This document shows positions 34,993-43,518 of a stretch of 64,000 nt of DNA, in pieces. The notes under the pieces were generated by a model. That model made no database searches. It saw only the letters and a list, made by a program, of their open reading frames with translations, and had not been told where the DNA came from. This DNA comes from Sulfuritalea sp. Lineage in GTDB: Bacteria > Pseudomonadota > Gammaproteobacteria > Burkholderiales > Rhodocyclaceae. The DNA lies in assembly GCA_030680805.1 (NCBI GenBank), contig JAUXUK010000070.1:62001-126000 (forward strand), in the 5' to 3' direction. The first letter of the stretch is position 1. The number at the start of each line of letters is the position of its first letter. The position numbers were made by a program, and so were the translations under genes.

Positions 34993-36479
34993 GAAACTTC
35001 GCGAGTCAAACCGCGATGGTCGCGCGTGGCCGCATCGATCGCCGTACCGTCAGCGCCGACTATTTCGACTTCGAGCGGCATCTGGCCCAGCGCATGGGTG
35101 GCGCAGGAAAGGCAGGGGTCGAAAGCGCGGATGGCGATCTCGATGTGGTTGAGCAGGCCCTCGGTGATCTCGACGCCGTCGAGGTATTGCTTCGCCACTT
35201 CGCGCACCGCGGTGTTCATTGCCTGGTTGTTGTGCGTGGTGGAAACGATCAGGTTGGCGCGTATCACGAGGTCGTTTTCATCGACGCGGTAGTGGTGGAT
35301 CAGCGTGCCGCGCGGCGCTTCGATGACGCCGACGCCGCGCTCCTGGCGCTGGCCGGTGGCCATCAGGTCGCGGCCGACGATGTCGTCGTCGTGCAGCAGG
35401 TCCTTGATGGTCTCGGCTGCGTGCAGCATTTCGATCATGCGCGCCCAGTGGTAGCCGAGCGTGGCGCCGGTGGCGCTGCCGCCGTCGAAGGCCATGAATT
35501 CCTCGCGCGCCTTGTCCGCCAGCGCGGTGGGAATGCTGTCGCAGTGCGTGACGCGGGTCAGCGGGCCGACGCGATAGGAGCCGTCGTCCGGGCCCAGCGA
35601 CTTGAAGAAGGGGAACTTCATGTAGGACCAGGGCTTGACGCCCTCGGCGATGACTTCCCAGTAGCGGCCGTAGTTGTAATGGTCGAACAGGGTGTTGCCG
35701 TCGGCGTCGCGCGCGCGCAGGCCGCCGTGATACAGGTCCATCGCGCCGTCGGGGCTGACCAGGCACATGCCGGCGGAGCGGAAGCGGCCGAAGGCGTTGT
35801 ATTCGGCGAGGTTCTGCTCAAACAGCTGGCGGATCATGCCGACCGCGTCGCGGCTCCAGGCCACCATCTGGTAGATGTCTTTCAGCAATTCGGCGCGTTC
35901 TTCGGCCGAGAGCGATTTGTTAACCCCGCCGGGGACCGAGCCGGTGCCATGCACCCGCTTGCCGGCCGTCATGCGGATGACTTCCTGGCCGTATTTGCGC
36001 AGGAAGACGCCCTTCCTGGCGATTTCCGGATGTGCGGCGATGACGCCGACCACGTTGCGCGCCGCGACGTCGGAGCCGAAGCCGAACAGCAGGTCGGGCG
36101 ACGCCAGGTGGAAAAAGTGCAGGGCGTGCGATTGCAGGATCTGGCCGGCGTGCATCAGGCGGCGAATCTTCTCGGCAGTGGGCGTCAGTTGCTTGACGCC
36201 GAGCATCATGTCCAGCGCCTTGGAGGCCGCGAGGTGGTGCGAGACCGGGCAGATGCCGCACAGGCGCTGCACCATGACCGGCACTTCCCAATAGGGCCGG
36301 CCCTGGATGAACTTCTCGAAGCCGCGGAATTCGACGATGTGCAGGCGCACCTGATGCACCTTGTTATTGTCGTCGAGCAGGATGGTGACTTTGCCGTGGC
36401 CCTCGACCCGGGACACCGGATCGATGGCGACGCGGCGCAGTTTTTCGGGAGCGGTGGCAGTTTCGAGTTCGAATTTCAT
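34989..36479 (-). CDS. hoxH: NAD-reducing [NiFe] hydrogenase large subunit HoxH
   Basis: 496 residues. It carries the Ni-Fe active site: RLCGICPVSHH (Cys74, Cys77) and, near the end, DPCLSCATH (Cys456, Cys459) supply the four cysteine ligands. The 34 residues after His462 form the peptide cleaved by HoxW. With HoxY it forms the hydrogenase module of the cytoplasmic group 3d bidirectional enzyme. One dispersed motif copy falls inside the coding part for the removed tail (EIVGADGTAIDA). Confidence 0.95.
   Translation of the reverse strand: MKFELETATAPEKLRRVAIDPVSRVEGHGKVTILLDDNNKVHQVRLHIVEFRGFEKFIQGRPYWEVPVMVQRLCGICPVSHHLAASKALDMMLGVKQLTPTAEKIRRLMHAGQILQSHALHFFHLASPDLLFGFGSDVAARNVVGVIAAHPEIARKGVFLRKYGQEVIRMTAGKRVHGTGSVPGGVNKSLSAEERAELLKDIYQMVAWSRDAVGMIRQLFEQNLAEYNAFGRFRSAGMCLVSPDGAMDLYHGGLRARDADGNTLFDHYNYGRYWEVIAEGVKPWSYMKFPFFKSLGPDDGSYRVGPLTRVTHCDSIPTALADKAREEFMAFDGGSATGATLGYHWARMIEMLHAAETIKDLLHDDDIVGRDLMATGQRQERGVGVIEAPRGTLIHHYRVDENDLVIRANLIVSTTHNNQAMNTAVREVAKQYLDGVEITEGLLNHIEIAIRAFDPCLSCATHALGQMPLEVEIVGADGTAIDAATRDHRGLTREVS
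35040..35063 (-). repeat. Dispersed 24-bp motif, copy 7 (inside hoxH tail)
   Basis: Plus strand CGCCGTACCGTCAGCGCCGA, then CTAT. Same sense as hoxH, in the segment encoding the peptide removed at maturation. Confidence 0.75.
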
Positions 36480-36497
36480 GTCGGTCTCGGTGGTAAC

Positions 36498-37067
36498 TTA
36501 GTCGTAATGCATCAGGCCGTGGCCCAGGCTGGGCGTGCGCCCGGCCAGCAGGTCGGTCAGCAGTTTCCAGATCGCATCGGCGGGCGGCGGGCAGCCGGGC
36601 AGGAAGTAATCCACCTTCACCACTTCATGGATCGGGTGCACCTTGTTCAGCGGCAGCGGCAGTTCCGGATCGTTGGGTATGCCGCCGTGGCTAACGAGGT
36701 ATTCGGTCGCGTACACCTCTTCGAGGATGTCGCGCAGGTCGAGGTGGTTGCGCTGCGCCGGCAGGCCGCCGTTGATCGCGCAGGCACCCACCGCCACCAG
36801 CACCTTGCAGTTCCGGCGGAACTCGCGCAACACGTGCACGTTTTCGGCGTTGCACAGGCCGCCTTCGATCAGCCCCAGATCGCAGGGGCCGCAGGTCTTG
36901 ATGTCGGTCAGGGGCGAGCGGTCGAACTCGACCAGTTCGAGCAGCTTCAGGATGCGCTCGTCGATGTCGAGGATGGACATGTGGCAGCCGAAGCAGCCGG
37001 CGAGGCTGGTGGTGGCGACGCGCAGCTTCTTTACCGGGGCCGGAGTTACATTCGTCGGGGCGTTCAT
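36498..37067 (-). CDS. hoxY: NAD-reducing hydrogenase small subunit HoxY
   Basis: 189 residues. Carries the proximal [4Fe-4S] cluster: LAGCFGCHMSILD, CGPCDLGLIEGG, VGACAINGGLP and FLPGCPPPADAIW hold the conserved cysteines. Lacks a Tat signal and distal clusters, as expected for the soluble group 3d enzyme. The start overlaps the HoxU stop (ATGA); hoxH follows after 18 bp. Confidence 0.95.
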   Translation of the reverse strand: MNAPTNVTPAPVKKLRVATTSLAGCFGCHMSILDIDERILKLLELVEFDRSPLTDIKTCGPCDLGLIEGGLCNAENVHVLREFRRNCKVLVAVGACAINGGLPAQRNHLDLRDILEEVYATEYLVSHGGIPNDPELPLPLNKVHPIHEVVKVDYFLPGCPPPADAIWKLLTDLLAGRTPSLGHGLMHYD

Positions 37068-37777
37068 GGCGTGGTTTCCTTGTCCGGTGCGCTGATCGGC
37101 GCCAGATCGTAGGTGCGTTCGCCGATCGGCACGGCGAAGCCGCGACGCTTCCTGAGGATGACGCCGACCGGGCAGATGCTGGCGGCGCGGTCGGTGGCGG
37201 CAAAGTCGGTATCCCCGAGCAAGCCGGATTCGCTGCTGATATGCACGCGGCGGCCGAGAATGCCACGCCCGCCCATGTAGAAGACGTTCTTGCCGTCGAC
37301 GTCGCGCGAGGCGGAAACGCACAGCGAGCACATGATGCAGCGGTTGAAGTCGAGCAGGATGTCGGGGTGCGAGGCATCGACCGCGCGGTCGGGGTAGAAC
37401 ATGTCGAAGTGAGGCGACATCATCTTCAGTTCGTAGGCCGTGGCCTGCAGGGTGCAGTCACCGCTCTTCTCGCAGGAGGGACAAAAATGGTTGCCTTCGA
37501 CGAAAAGCATCTGCAGCAGCGTGCGGCGCTTGTCGTCGAGTTCGGCGGTGCGGTTTTCGACTTCCATCCCCGCTTGTGCCTCGATGGTGCAGCTTGAGCC
37601 GAAGCGGCCATTGACCTTCACCGTGCACAGTTTGCAGGAGCCGTTGGCCTGGAAGTCGGGATGCCAGCACAGGTGCGGAATGTAGGCGCCACTGGCTTTC
37701 GCCGCCTGGATGATGGTCTGCCCCGGCGTGAAGGGAATCTCTTCGCCGTCGAGGCGGAAGGTATTGGTTGCGTTCAT
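37064..37777 (-). CDS. hoxU: Hydrogenase diaphorase subunit HoxU
   Basis: 237 residues. An N-terminal [2Fe-2S] ferredoxin domain (HLCWHPDFQANGSCKLCTVKV) is followed by a His/Cys [4Fe-4S] site (HFCPSCEKSGDCTLQ) and a further cluster site (CIMCSLCVSASRDVDGK). Homologous to the N-terminal part of complex I NuoG; it wires electrons between HoxY and HoxF. It overlaps hoxF and hoxY by 4 bp on each side. Confidence 0.94.
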   Translation of the reverse strand: MNATNTFRLDGEEIPFTPGQTIIQAAKASGAYIPHLCWHPDFQANGSCKLCTVKVNGRFGSSCTIEAQAGMEVENRTAELDDKRRTLLQMLFVEGNHFCPSCEKSGDCTLQATAYELKMMSPHFDMFYPDRAVDASHPDILLDFNRCIMCSLCVSASRDVDGKNVFYMGGRGILGRRVHISSESGLLGDTDFAATDRAASICPVGVILRKRRGFAVPIGERTYDLAPISAPDKETTP

Positions 37778-39585
37778 GCTTCGGCCTCGTTTTCCGGGTG
37801 CTCGTCGAAGTGTGCGGCGGCGTCGTCGCGGCCGGTCATTTGTCGCGCCTGCGACAGGGCTGCGTCGAGATCGAAGGCCGGTTCGTAGTTGAGCGACATG
37901 AGCCGGCGTTCGTAGGCGGGACGGAACTTGTTGAGCGTGTCGAACATCGGGTTGCAGGCGCTGTTGCCCAGCCCGCAATGGCTGGCGCCCTGCATCAGGC
38001 GGTGCAGCTTGAACAGTTCGTTGATGTCGTAGGGCGAGCCGTGATTGCGCGCGATCTTGTCCATGAGGTTGCGCACCAGCGTCGTGCCGACCCGGCAGGG
38101 GGTGCAGAAGCCGCAGGACTCGTGGGCGAAAAAGTGGGCGAAGTTGCGCGCCACCTCGAACATGTCGCGGGTTTCGTCGAAGACCATGAAGGCACCGGCG
38201 GTGGGCAGGTCCTCGAAGGCGATTTTGCGGTCGAACTCGGCCTCCGCCAGACAGATGCCGGAAGGGCCGGAAATCTGCACGGCAAGGGTATCCGTTGCGC
38301 CGCAGTCCTCCAGAACCTGCCGTACCGTCACGCCGTAGGGATATTCGTAAATGCCCGGCCGCTCGCAGTCACCACTGACGGACAGGATCTTGCTGCCGCT
38401 GGATTTCTCGGTGCCGTGCTTCAAGTACCAGACAGCGCCGTGGGTGGCGATCAGGCAGGCGGCGGCCAGTGTTTCGACGTTGTTTACCGTGGTCGGCTGG
38501 TCGAGGTAGCCGCGGGTGACGGGGAAGGGCGGACGGATGCGTGGCCGGCCCGGCTTGCCTTCCAGCGATTCGATCAGGGCCGATTCCTCGCCGCAGATAT
38601 AGGCGCCGGCGCCAAGATGAATCTCGATGTCGAAGTCGAACTCGGTGCCGAGAATCTTTTTGCCCAGCAGCCCGGCTTGTCGCCGTGCCGCCAGCGCCGA
38701 CTCCAGCGGTTCCAGCAGGTAGCGGTACTCGCCGCGCAGGTAGATCAGGCCTTTTGCAGCGCCGACCACCAGGCCGGCGATGCTCATGCCTTCGAACACC
38801 AGGTCCGTGTAGGAGGTCAGCAGCACGCGGTCCTTGAAAGTTCCCGGCTCGCCTTCGTCGGCATTGCAGACGACATAGTGGGCGGGGTTGTCGCCGCTGC
38901 CGGCGGCATTGCGGCAGGCTTCCCATTTCTGCCCGGTGGAAAAGCCCGCGCCGCCGCGACCGCGCAGCTTTGCGTCCTTGACCTCGGCCAGCGTGTTTTC
39001 CGCGCCGCGCTTCAGCGCCGCGCTCAGCGCCTGTCCGGACGCCAGGCCGTGATCGAGCAGGATGTCACGGCGCCGGATGTTGTCATCCACCGCAAACCAT
39101 TCGGCCGGCCAGTCGGCCACCGGAGTTTCGCTGCGGATCAGGCCGACCATTTCGCCGACGCGGGACTGCGTCATGCGGGTGATCGCCCGATAATTGACCA
39201 GCACGGCAGGGCCCTGATCGCACATGCCGGTGCAGGACGTGGTGTTCACGCTGACCAAGCCGTCCTCGGAAACGCGGCCGGGTTCAAGCCAGAGCTTCTT
39301 GCACATGGCATCCATCAGGTCGGCATTGCCCAGCATGCGGTCGGTGATGTTGTCCGACCAGAGCACGCAATACTTGCCGCGCGGCCGTTTGTGGAAAAAG
39401 CTGTAGAAGGAGGCGGTGCCGCCGACCTTGGCGCGCGGCCAGCCGATGCCTTTGGCGATGGCGGTCAGGGTCGCCGGGGAGAGCCAGCCAAGCTGCTCCT
39501 GTGTCTCGCGCAGTATCTGCATCAGGCGCGTGCCATCGCGGTGGTGACGGTCGAGAACAGCGTCGATCAAACGGGTATCTGACAT
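37774..39585 (-). CDS. hoxF: Hydrogenase diaphorase subunit HoxF (NAD- and FMN-binding)
   Basis: 603 residues from the ATG at 39585, which has a GAGG ribosome site; an in-frame ATG 33 bp upstream is less likely. The N-terminal NuoE-like domain (LMQILRETQEQLGWLSPATL; SCTGMCDQGPAVLV) is fused to a NuoF-like domain: GRGGAGFSTGQKWE (NAD/FMN), NADEGEPGTFKDR, GAYICGEESALIES and ESCGFCTPCRVGT for the [4Fe-4S] cluster. This subunit reduces NAD with electrons from hydrogen, or the reverse. First gene of hoxFUYHW; no hoxI is present. One dispersed motif copy is inside, coding ESALAARRQ. Confidence 0.95.
   Translation of the reverse strand: MSDTRLIDAVLDRHHRDGTRLMQILRETQEQLGWLSPATLTAIAKGIGWPRAKVGGTASFYSFFHKRPRGKYCVLWSDNITDRMLGNADLMDAMCKKLWLEPGRVSEDGLVSVNTTSCTGMCDQGPAVLVNYRAITRMTQSRVGEMVGLIRSETPVADWPAEWFAVDDNIRRRDILLDHGLASGQALSAALKRGAENTLAEVKDAKLRGRGGAGFSTGQKWEACRNAAGSGDNPAHYVVCNADEGEPGTFKDRVLLTSYTDLVFEGMSIAGLVVGAAKGLIYLRGEYRYLLEPLESALAARRQAGLLGKKILGTEFDFDIEIHLGAGAYICGEESALIESLEGKPGRPRIRPPFPVTRGYLDQPTTVNNVETLAAACLIATHGAVWYLKHGTEKSSGSKILSVSGDCERPGIYEYPYGVTVRQVLEDCGATDTLAVQISGPSGICLAEAEFDRKIAFEDLPTAGAFMVFDETRDMFEVARNFAHFFAHESCGFCTPCRVGTTLVRNLMDKIARNHGSPYDINELFKLHRLMQGASHCGLGNSACNPMFDTLNKFRPAYERRLMSLNYEPAFDLDAALSQARQMTGRDDAAAHFDEHPENEAEA
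38681..38702 (-). repeat. Dispersed 24-bp motif, copy 8 (inside hoxF)
   Basis: Plus strand CGCCGTGCCGCCAGCGCCGA, then CT; same sense as hoxF. Confidence 0.75.
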
Positions 39586-39639
39586 GGCAAGAACCTCAAA
39601 AAGAGATGCTTCGCGCATCGCTACTGCACTGCAGCATAT

Positions 39640-39657
39640 CGCGTTGGTATTAACGCG
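39640..39657. promoter_or_regulatory. Inverted repeat in the hox / HD-GYP divergent promoter
   Basis: CGCGTT-GGTATT-AACGCG, 55 bp upstream of the hoxF start. The 295-bp region between hoxF and the HD-GYP gene is AT-richer than its surroundings, holds no gene and must contain both promoters; no clear sigma-54 site was seen in it. Confidence 0.4.
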
Positions 39658-39880
39658 CTTTAATCTGGGTCAACTCTTTGCGTCACGAGCTACCGACAAA
39701 CGGTCGATTCCCACTGACGAACCGGGCGGTTTTTATGGCGCAAGCAGCTATTATTATGCGGCTCTGCTACGATTTGATCGGCGAAGCGCTGGCCTTGCGA
39801 AACGCAAGCTGCGACTACCGGCGGAGGCCGTCTGAAAGATGCCAGACTAACGCATCAGTGAAGGAATAGGGCTCCGATTC

Positions 39881-41437
39881 ATGATTGACGCCAGCGCGTC
39901 CGACGACCAGCGATTTCGTCACTGCCTCGAAATCCAGCGGCGGGTAAGTGCCGAGCACAACCTCGATCGCCTTGCGCAGGTTGTCATGGACGAGGTGACG
40001 GCCTTGCTCGGCGCCGATCGCAGCACCCTGTTCCTGTTCGACCGCGATACCATGGAATTGCGCGCCAATTTTGCCGCGGGCGTCGAAGGACGCGCGCTGG
40101 TCGTGCCCCTGCGCATGGGCATCGTCGGCACGGCGATCCTGCGGCGCGAGATTGCCAACGTTTCGAATGCCTACGCTTCCCCCTACTTCAACCTCGAGCT
40201 TGATTCGATCCTCGGCTATCGCACGGAGAGCCTGCTGGTGGCGCCGCTGCTTGCGTCCGATGGACACGTTCTCGGCGGCCTCGAACTGCTCAACAAGAAC
40301 GCCGGCCGCTTTACGGCCGAAGATGAGGTGTTGGCGAAACAGGCGGCAGGGCGTCTTGCCAAGTGGGTGGAGAACGGCGACGCGTATCCCGCCGGCGTTG
40401 AAGCCGAAGTGATTGCCTTGCGCAACACCGTGGGTTGTGATCGCGGTACGGTGTTCGTGCTCGAGGAAGGCAGCGGCCGGCTGGCGGCGATTCATGCCGA
40501 TGGCGGTGACGGGCGTTCGATTTCGCTCAACATGAAGCTCGGCATCGCCGGTTTGACCGCGGTGGCGGGCCGCAGCATCCGCATCGAAGAAGCTTGGGAA
40601 GATTCGCGCTTTGATCGCAGCGTCGATCAGCGCACCGGCTACCGTACCCGTTCCATGCTCTGCGTGCCGCTGAAAAGCGCCTCGGGCGAGTCGATCGGCG
40701 TGGTGCAGGCCATCAACAAACATGCTGGACCGTTCTCGGCGGACGATCTGGCCACGCTGGAGGCGGTAGCCGGCATCGTGGCCATCGCGATCGACAACGC
40801 CATGCTGTTTTCCGATCAGGAGCGCCAGTTCCACAGCATGCTCGATGTCCTGGCGGCCTCCATCGACGCCAAGGACGGCATGACGGCGGGGCATTCGACC
40901 AATGTGGCGCAGCATGCGGTAGCCATCGGCGGGGAGCTTGGCTTCAGCATCGAGGAGCTCGATCTGCTGCGGGTGGCTGCGGTACTCCACGATTACGGCA
41001 AGATCGGCGTCAGCGACAGCGTGCTCAAGAAGGAAGGTCTCCTCAGCGACGAGGAATTCGCCGAGATGAAGGGGCATGCCAGCCTCACCGAAGACATCCT
41101 GACGCGCATCCATTTCACCCGCAAGTACCGCAACGTGCCGCTGATCGCCGCTTCGCATCACGAGCGGCTTGATGGCAGCGGCTATCCACGGGGTTTGACC
41201 GGCCGCGAAATTCCCTTCATGGCAAAGATCCTGACCGTGGCCGACGTCTTCGAGGCGTTGACGGCCGACCGTCACTACCGCAAGAAGATGAACACCGAAG
41301 ACGCCCTGGCGATACTCGATGCAGGGGCCGGTACGCGCTTCGACAGCCATGTGATTGCCGCCTTGCGCCGCTATCTGGCGGTGCCGGAGCCGCTGGTGGT
41401 GAAGCCTCCTCCCGCGGAGAATTACCGGTCCGGCTGA
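39881..41437 (+). CDS. GAF-GAF-HD-GYP phosphodiesterase
   Basis: 518 residues: GAF domain 1 (about 20-165), GAF domain 2 (about 170-310), HD-GYP domain (about 320-500). The HD-GYP catalytic landmarks are intact: GHSTNVAQHA, LHDYGKIGVSD and HHERLDGSGYPRGLTGREIP. It should hydrolyse cyclic di-GMP (or a related cyclic dinucleotide) in response to a ligand bound by the GAF domains. The stop overlaps the start of the next HD gene (TGATG), and nikR follows, so a nickel or redox cue is possible. Confidence 0.9.
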   Translation: MIDASASDDQRFRHCLEIQRRVSAEHNLDRLAQVVMDEVTALLGADRSTLFLFDRDTMELRANFAAGVEGRALVVPLRMGIVGTAILRREIANVSNAYASPYFNLELDSILGYRTESLLVAPLLASDGHVLGGLELLNKNAGRFTAEDEVLAKQAAGRLAKWVENGDAYPAGVEAEVIALRNTVGCDRGTVFVLEEGSGRLAAIHADGGDGRSISLNMKLGIAGLTAVAGRSIRIEEAWEDSRFDRSVDQRTGYRTRSMLCVPLKSASGESIGVVQAINKHAGPFSADDLATLEAVAGIVAIAIDNAMLFSDQERQFHSMLDVLAASIDAKDGMTAGHSTNVAQHAVAIGGELGFSIEELDLLRVAAVLHDYGKIGVSDSVLKKEGLLSDEEFAEMKGHASLTEDILTRIHFTRKYRNVPLIAASHHERLDGSGYPRGLTGREIPFMAKILTVADVFEALTADRHYRKKMNTEDALAILDAGAGTRFDSHVIAALRRYLAVPEPLVVKPPPAENYRSG

Positions 41438-42351
41438 TGGCGCCTTACGACAGCCCCTTTGCTGCGCTGGGCAATACCCGCGACACCGTGGAGGTGGAGG
41501 CGCAGGTGGGCAAGATCATCCATGCGTTTTCGCCGGGCCATGATCTGGCAAGGGTGACCGGCGCCTTCAATCTGCTGGATCGTGCGCTTGAGGGTGAACT
41601 GCCCGGCTACCAGAAGCTCAAGACGCTTTATCACAATCGCAACCATATCAACGAGGTGGTGTTGTGTACGGCACGCATGCTGCACGGCCTGCATCTCGCC
41701 GGTCAGGGACTGGATGCCGACCACATCGACGCCGCGCTGATTGGCGCCCTGATGCACGATATCGGCTATCTGATGCAAGACGGGGAGGCCAGCGGGACCG
41801 GCGCACAGTTTACCGATACCCATGTGCTGCGCGGTGTGGAATTCGTGCGAAGGCACTTCGCCGATCTGCCCCCGCGCGTGCTTGAAGCCACCGCCAAGGT
41901 CATCCTGCTGACCGATCATCGCAAGCATCCTGACTGGGTGAAGTTCGACAATCCGCAACAGCAGCGCGCCGCTTTTGCTACCGCCACCGCCGACCTGACA
42001 GGCCAAATGGCCAATCGCGAATACCTGGAGCGCTTGTTGTTGCTGTATTTCGAGTTCGAGGAAGCGCGGATGGGAAATTTTCTGGACATCCACGACCTGC
42101 TGGAAAGGACGACGGAGTTTTATGCCGAGAGCAAAGTCCGCCTCGATACGGATCTCGACGGCATGAGCCGGCATCTCGCCTTGCATTTCAAGGCGTATCA
42201 GGGTGCCGACCGGAACTTCTATACTGAATCGATAGACCGAAATCTCGAGTACCTGAACCGTGTCGTACAGGTGGAACCGGAGGGGCGGCTGGATTTCCTG
42301 AAGCGCGGCGGAATTGTCGAAAAAGTCCTGGAAATGAAAGGCGACAGCTGA
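41437..42351 (+). CDS. HD-domain phosphohydrolase-like protein
   Basis: 304 residues, cytoplasmic. The HD-type metal-binding residues appear as YHNRNHINEVVL, ALMHDIGYLMQDG and a later TDHRK, matching predicted metal-dependent HD phosphohydrolases. The C-terminal third is helical without a known domain. Coupled to the HD-GYP gene by a TGATG overlap, and its stop lies 1 bp before the nikR start, so all are one operon. Substrate unknown; a nucleotide is likely for the fold. Confidence 0.78.
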   Translation: MAPYDSPFAALGNTRDTVEVEAQVGKIIHAFSPGHDLARVTGAFNLLDRALEGELPGYQKLKTLYHNRNHINEVVLCTARMLHGLHLAGQGLDADHIDAALIGALMHDIGYLMQDGEASGTGAQFTDTHVLRGVEFVRRHFADLPPRVLEATAKVILLTDHRKHPDWVKFDNPQQQRAAFATATADLTGQMANREYLERLLLLYFEFEEARMGNFLDIHDLLERTTEFYAESKVRLDTDLDGMSRHLALHFKAYQGADRNFYTESIDRNLEYLNRVVQVEPEGRLDFLKRGGIVEKVLEMKGDS

Positions 42352-42352
42352 A

Positions 42353-42835
42353 ATGGAGCGCATAACGATTTCGCTTGATGCCGATCTGGCCGCCGAATTC
42401 GACCGGCTGATCGCCGAGCGCGGCTACCAGAACCGCTCCGAGGCAGTGCGCGATCTGCTGCGTGCTCACCTCGAACAGGCGCGCCAGAAGCGCGGCGAGG
42501 CGACTCATTGCGTCGCCAGCCTGTCCTACGTTTATAACCACCACGAGCGCGATCTGGCCGAGCGGCTCACCGCCTTGCAGCACGGCCAGCACGATCTCAC
42601 GGTGGCGACCCTGCATGCCCATCTCGACCACGAGAACTGCCTTGAAAGCGTCATCCTGCGCGGGCCGACCGCGGCGGTGCGCAGTTTTTCGGATGCGCTG
42701 ATCGCCGAGCGCGGCGTGCGTCACGGCCAGCTCAACCTGATCGATGTCGAAATCGATTCCGGCCGCGAGCATCAGCACGGCTACAAGCCGGCCGGTCGCA
42801 GCCATGGTCATGTGCATCTGAAGCCCAAGACCTAG
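42353..42835 (+). CDS. nikR: Nickel-responsive regulator NikR
   Basis: 160 residues. The N-terminal ribbon-helix-helix (MERITISLDADLAAEFDRLI) binds DNA; the C-terminal ACT-like domain has the nickel site: His in YNHHERDL, HAHLDHENCLES with the HxH and Cys ligands. A 20-odd-residue C-terminal tail with several His (REHQHGYKPAGRSHGHVHL) is longer than in the E. coli protein. With nickel it should repress nickel uptake genes; a matching operator lies 4 kb away before the NiCoT permease. It is cotranscribed with the HD-GYP and HD genes. Confidence 0.93.
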   Translation: MERITISLDADLAAEFDRLIAERGYQNRSEAVRDLLRAHLEQARQKRGEATHCVASLSYVYNHHERDLAERLTALQHGQHDLTVATLHAHLDHENCLESVILRGPTAAVRSFSDALIAERGVRHGQLNLIDVEIDSGREHQHGYKPAGRSHGHVHLKPKT

Positions 42836-42837
42836 GC

Positions 42838-43476
42838 ATGGCCGTACCGGATCACCTTGTTCTTGCCACGCGCGACCTCGATGTCGGCACTGCGTGGCTC
42901 GAACAGCGGCTGGGCATCGCGCTTGCCGAAGGCGGCCGGCACCACCGCATGGGCACCCGCAATCGCCTGCTGCATCTGGGCGAGAACTTCTACCTCGAAC
43001 TGATCGCCATCGACCCGCAGGCACCGCCACCGGGAAGGCCGCGCTGGTTCGGGCTGGATTCGCCCGACGCGTTGCCGGCGGATCGTCCGCGCCTGATCCA
43101 TTGGGTCGCTCGCAGCGATGACATCGGGCACGAAGCCGCCGCGAGTGCGGAAGCGCTGGGCGACATCCTGCCCATGGAGCGCGGCGACTATCGCTGGTGC
43201 ATCACGGTGCCGCCCGACGGTCACCTGCCGGGAAACGGTTTGGTGCCGACCCTGATTCAATGGGATGTCCCGTTTCATCCGGCGGCACGCCTGCCGGATG
43301 CCGGCTGCCGGCTGATGAAACTGGAAGGTTTCCATCCGCAGCCGGCGCGCATCAAGCTCGCGCTGGCGAGCCTCGGTCTGGGAACGCGGCTCGACGTCCA
43401 CGCGTGCGCGGTCGATGAGGCGGTACAACTGGTTGCCTACGTTCGTGCGCCAGGCGGCCTGATCGAGCTCGACTGA
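42838..43476 (+). CDS. Glyoxalase-like (VOC) domain protein
   Basis: 212 residues starting MAVPDHLVLATRDLDVGTAW, the opening strand of the glyoxalase-like VOC fold (PF13468 type). The metal-site His near the start (PDHLVLA) and EGGRHHRMGTRN are present. Function within this broad family cannot be set. Starts 3 bp after nikR, so it belongs to the same operon. Confidence 0.8.
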   Translation: MAVPDHLVLATRDLDVGTAWLEQRLGIALAEGGRHHRMGTRNRLLHLGENFYLELIAIDPQAPPPGRPRWFGLDSPDALPADRPRLIHWVARSDDIGHEAAASAEALGDILPMERGDYRWCITVPPDGHLPGNGLVPTLIQWDVPFHPAARLPDAGCRLMKLEGFHPQPARIKLALASLGLGTRLDVHACAVDEAVQLVAYVRAPGGLIELD

Positions 43477-43485
43477 CCTGCCAGG

Positions 43486-43509
43486 AAGTCGGCGCTGGCG
43501 ACACGGCGA
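43486..43509 (+). repeat. Dispersed 24-bp motif, copy 9 (intergenic)
   Basis: AAGTCGGCGCTGGCG, then ACACGGCGA, identical to copy 1. It fills the 42-bp gap between the convergent glyoxalase-like and TonB receptor genes. Confidence 0.85.
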
Positions 43510-43518
43510 TCAAGGCCT

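Noticed and set aside
34980-37112. 710-codon plus-strand open frame over hoxH and hoxY
   Set aside because: Antisense shadow of hox genes, which carry all expected metal-binding motifs.
39586-39880. Sigma-54 promoter for the hox operon
   Set aside because: No pair of GG and GC at the right spacing with flanking consensus was found on the minus strand.
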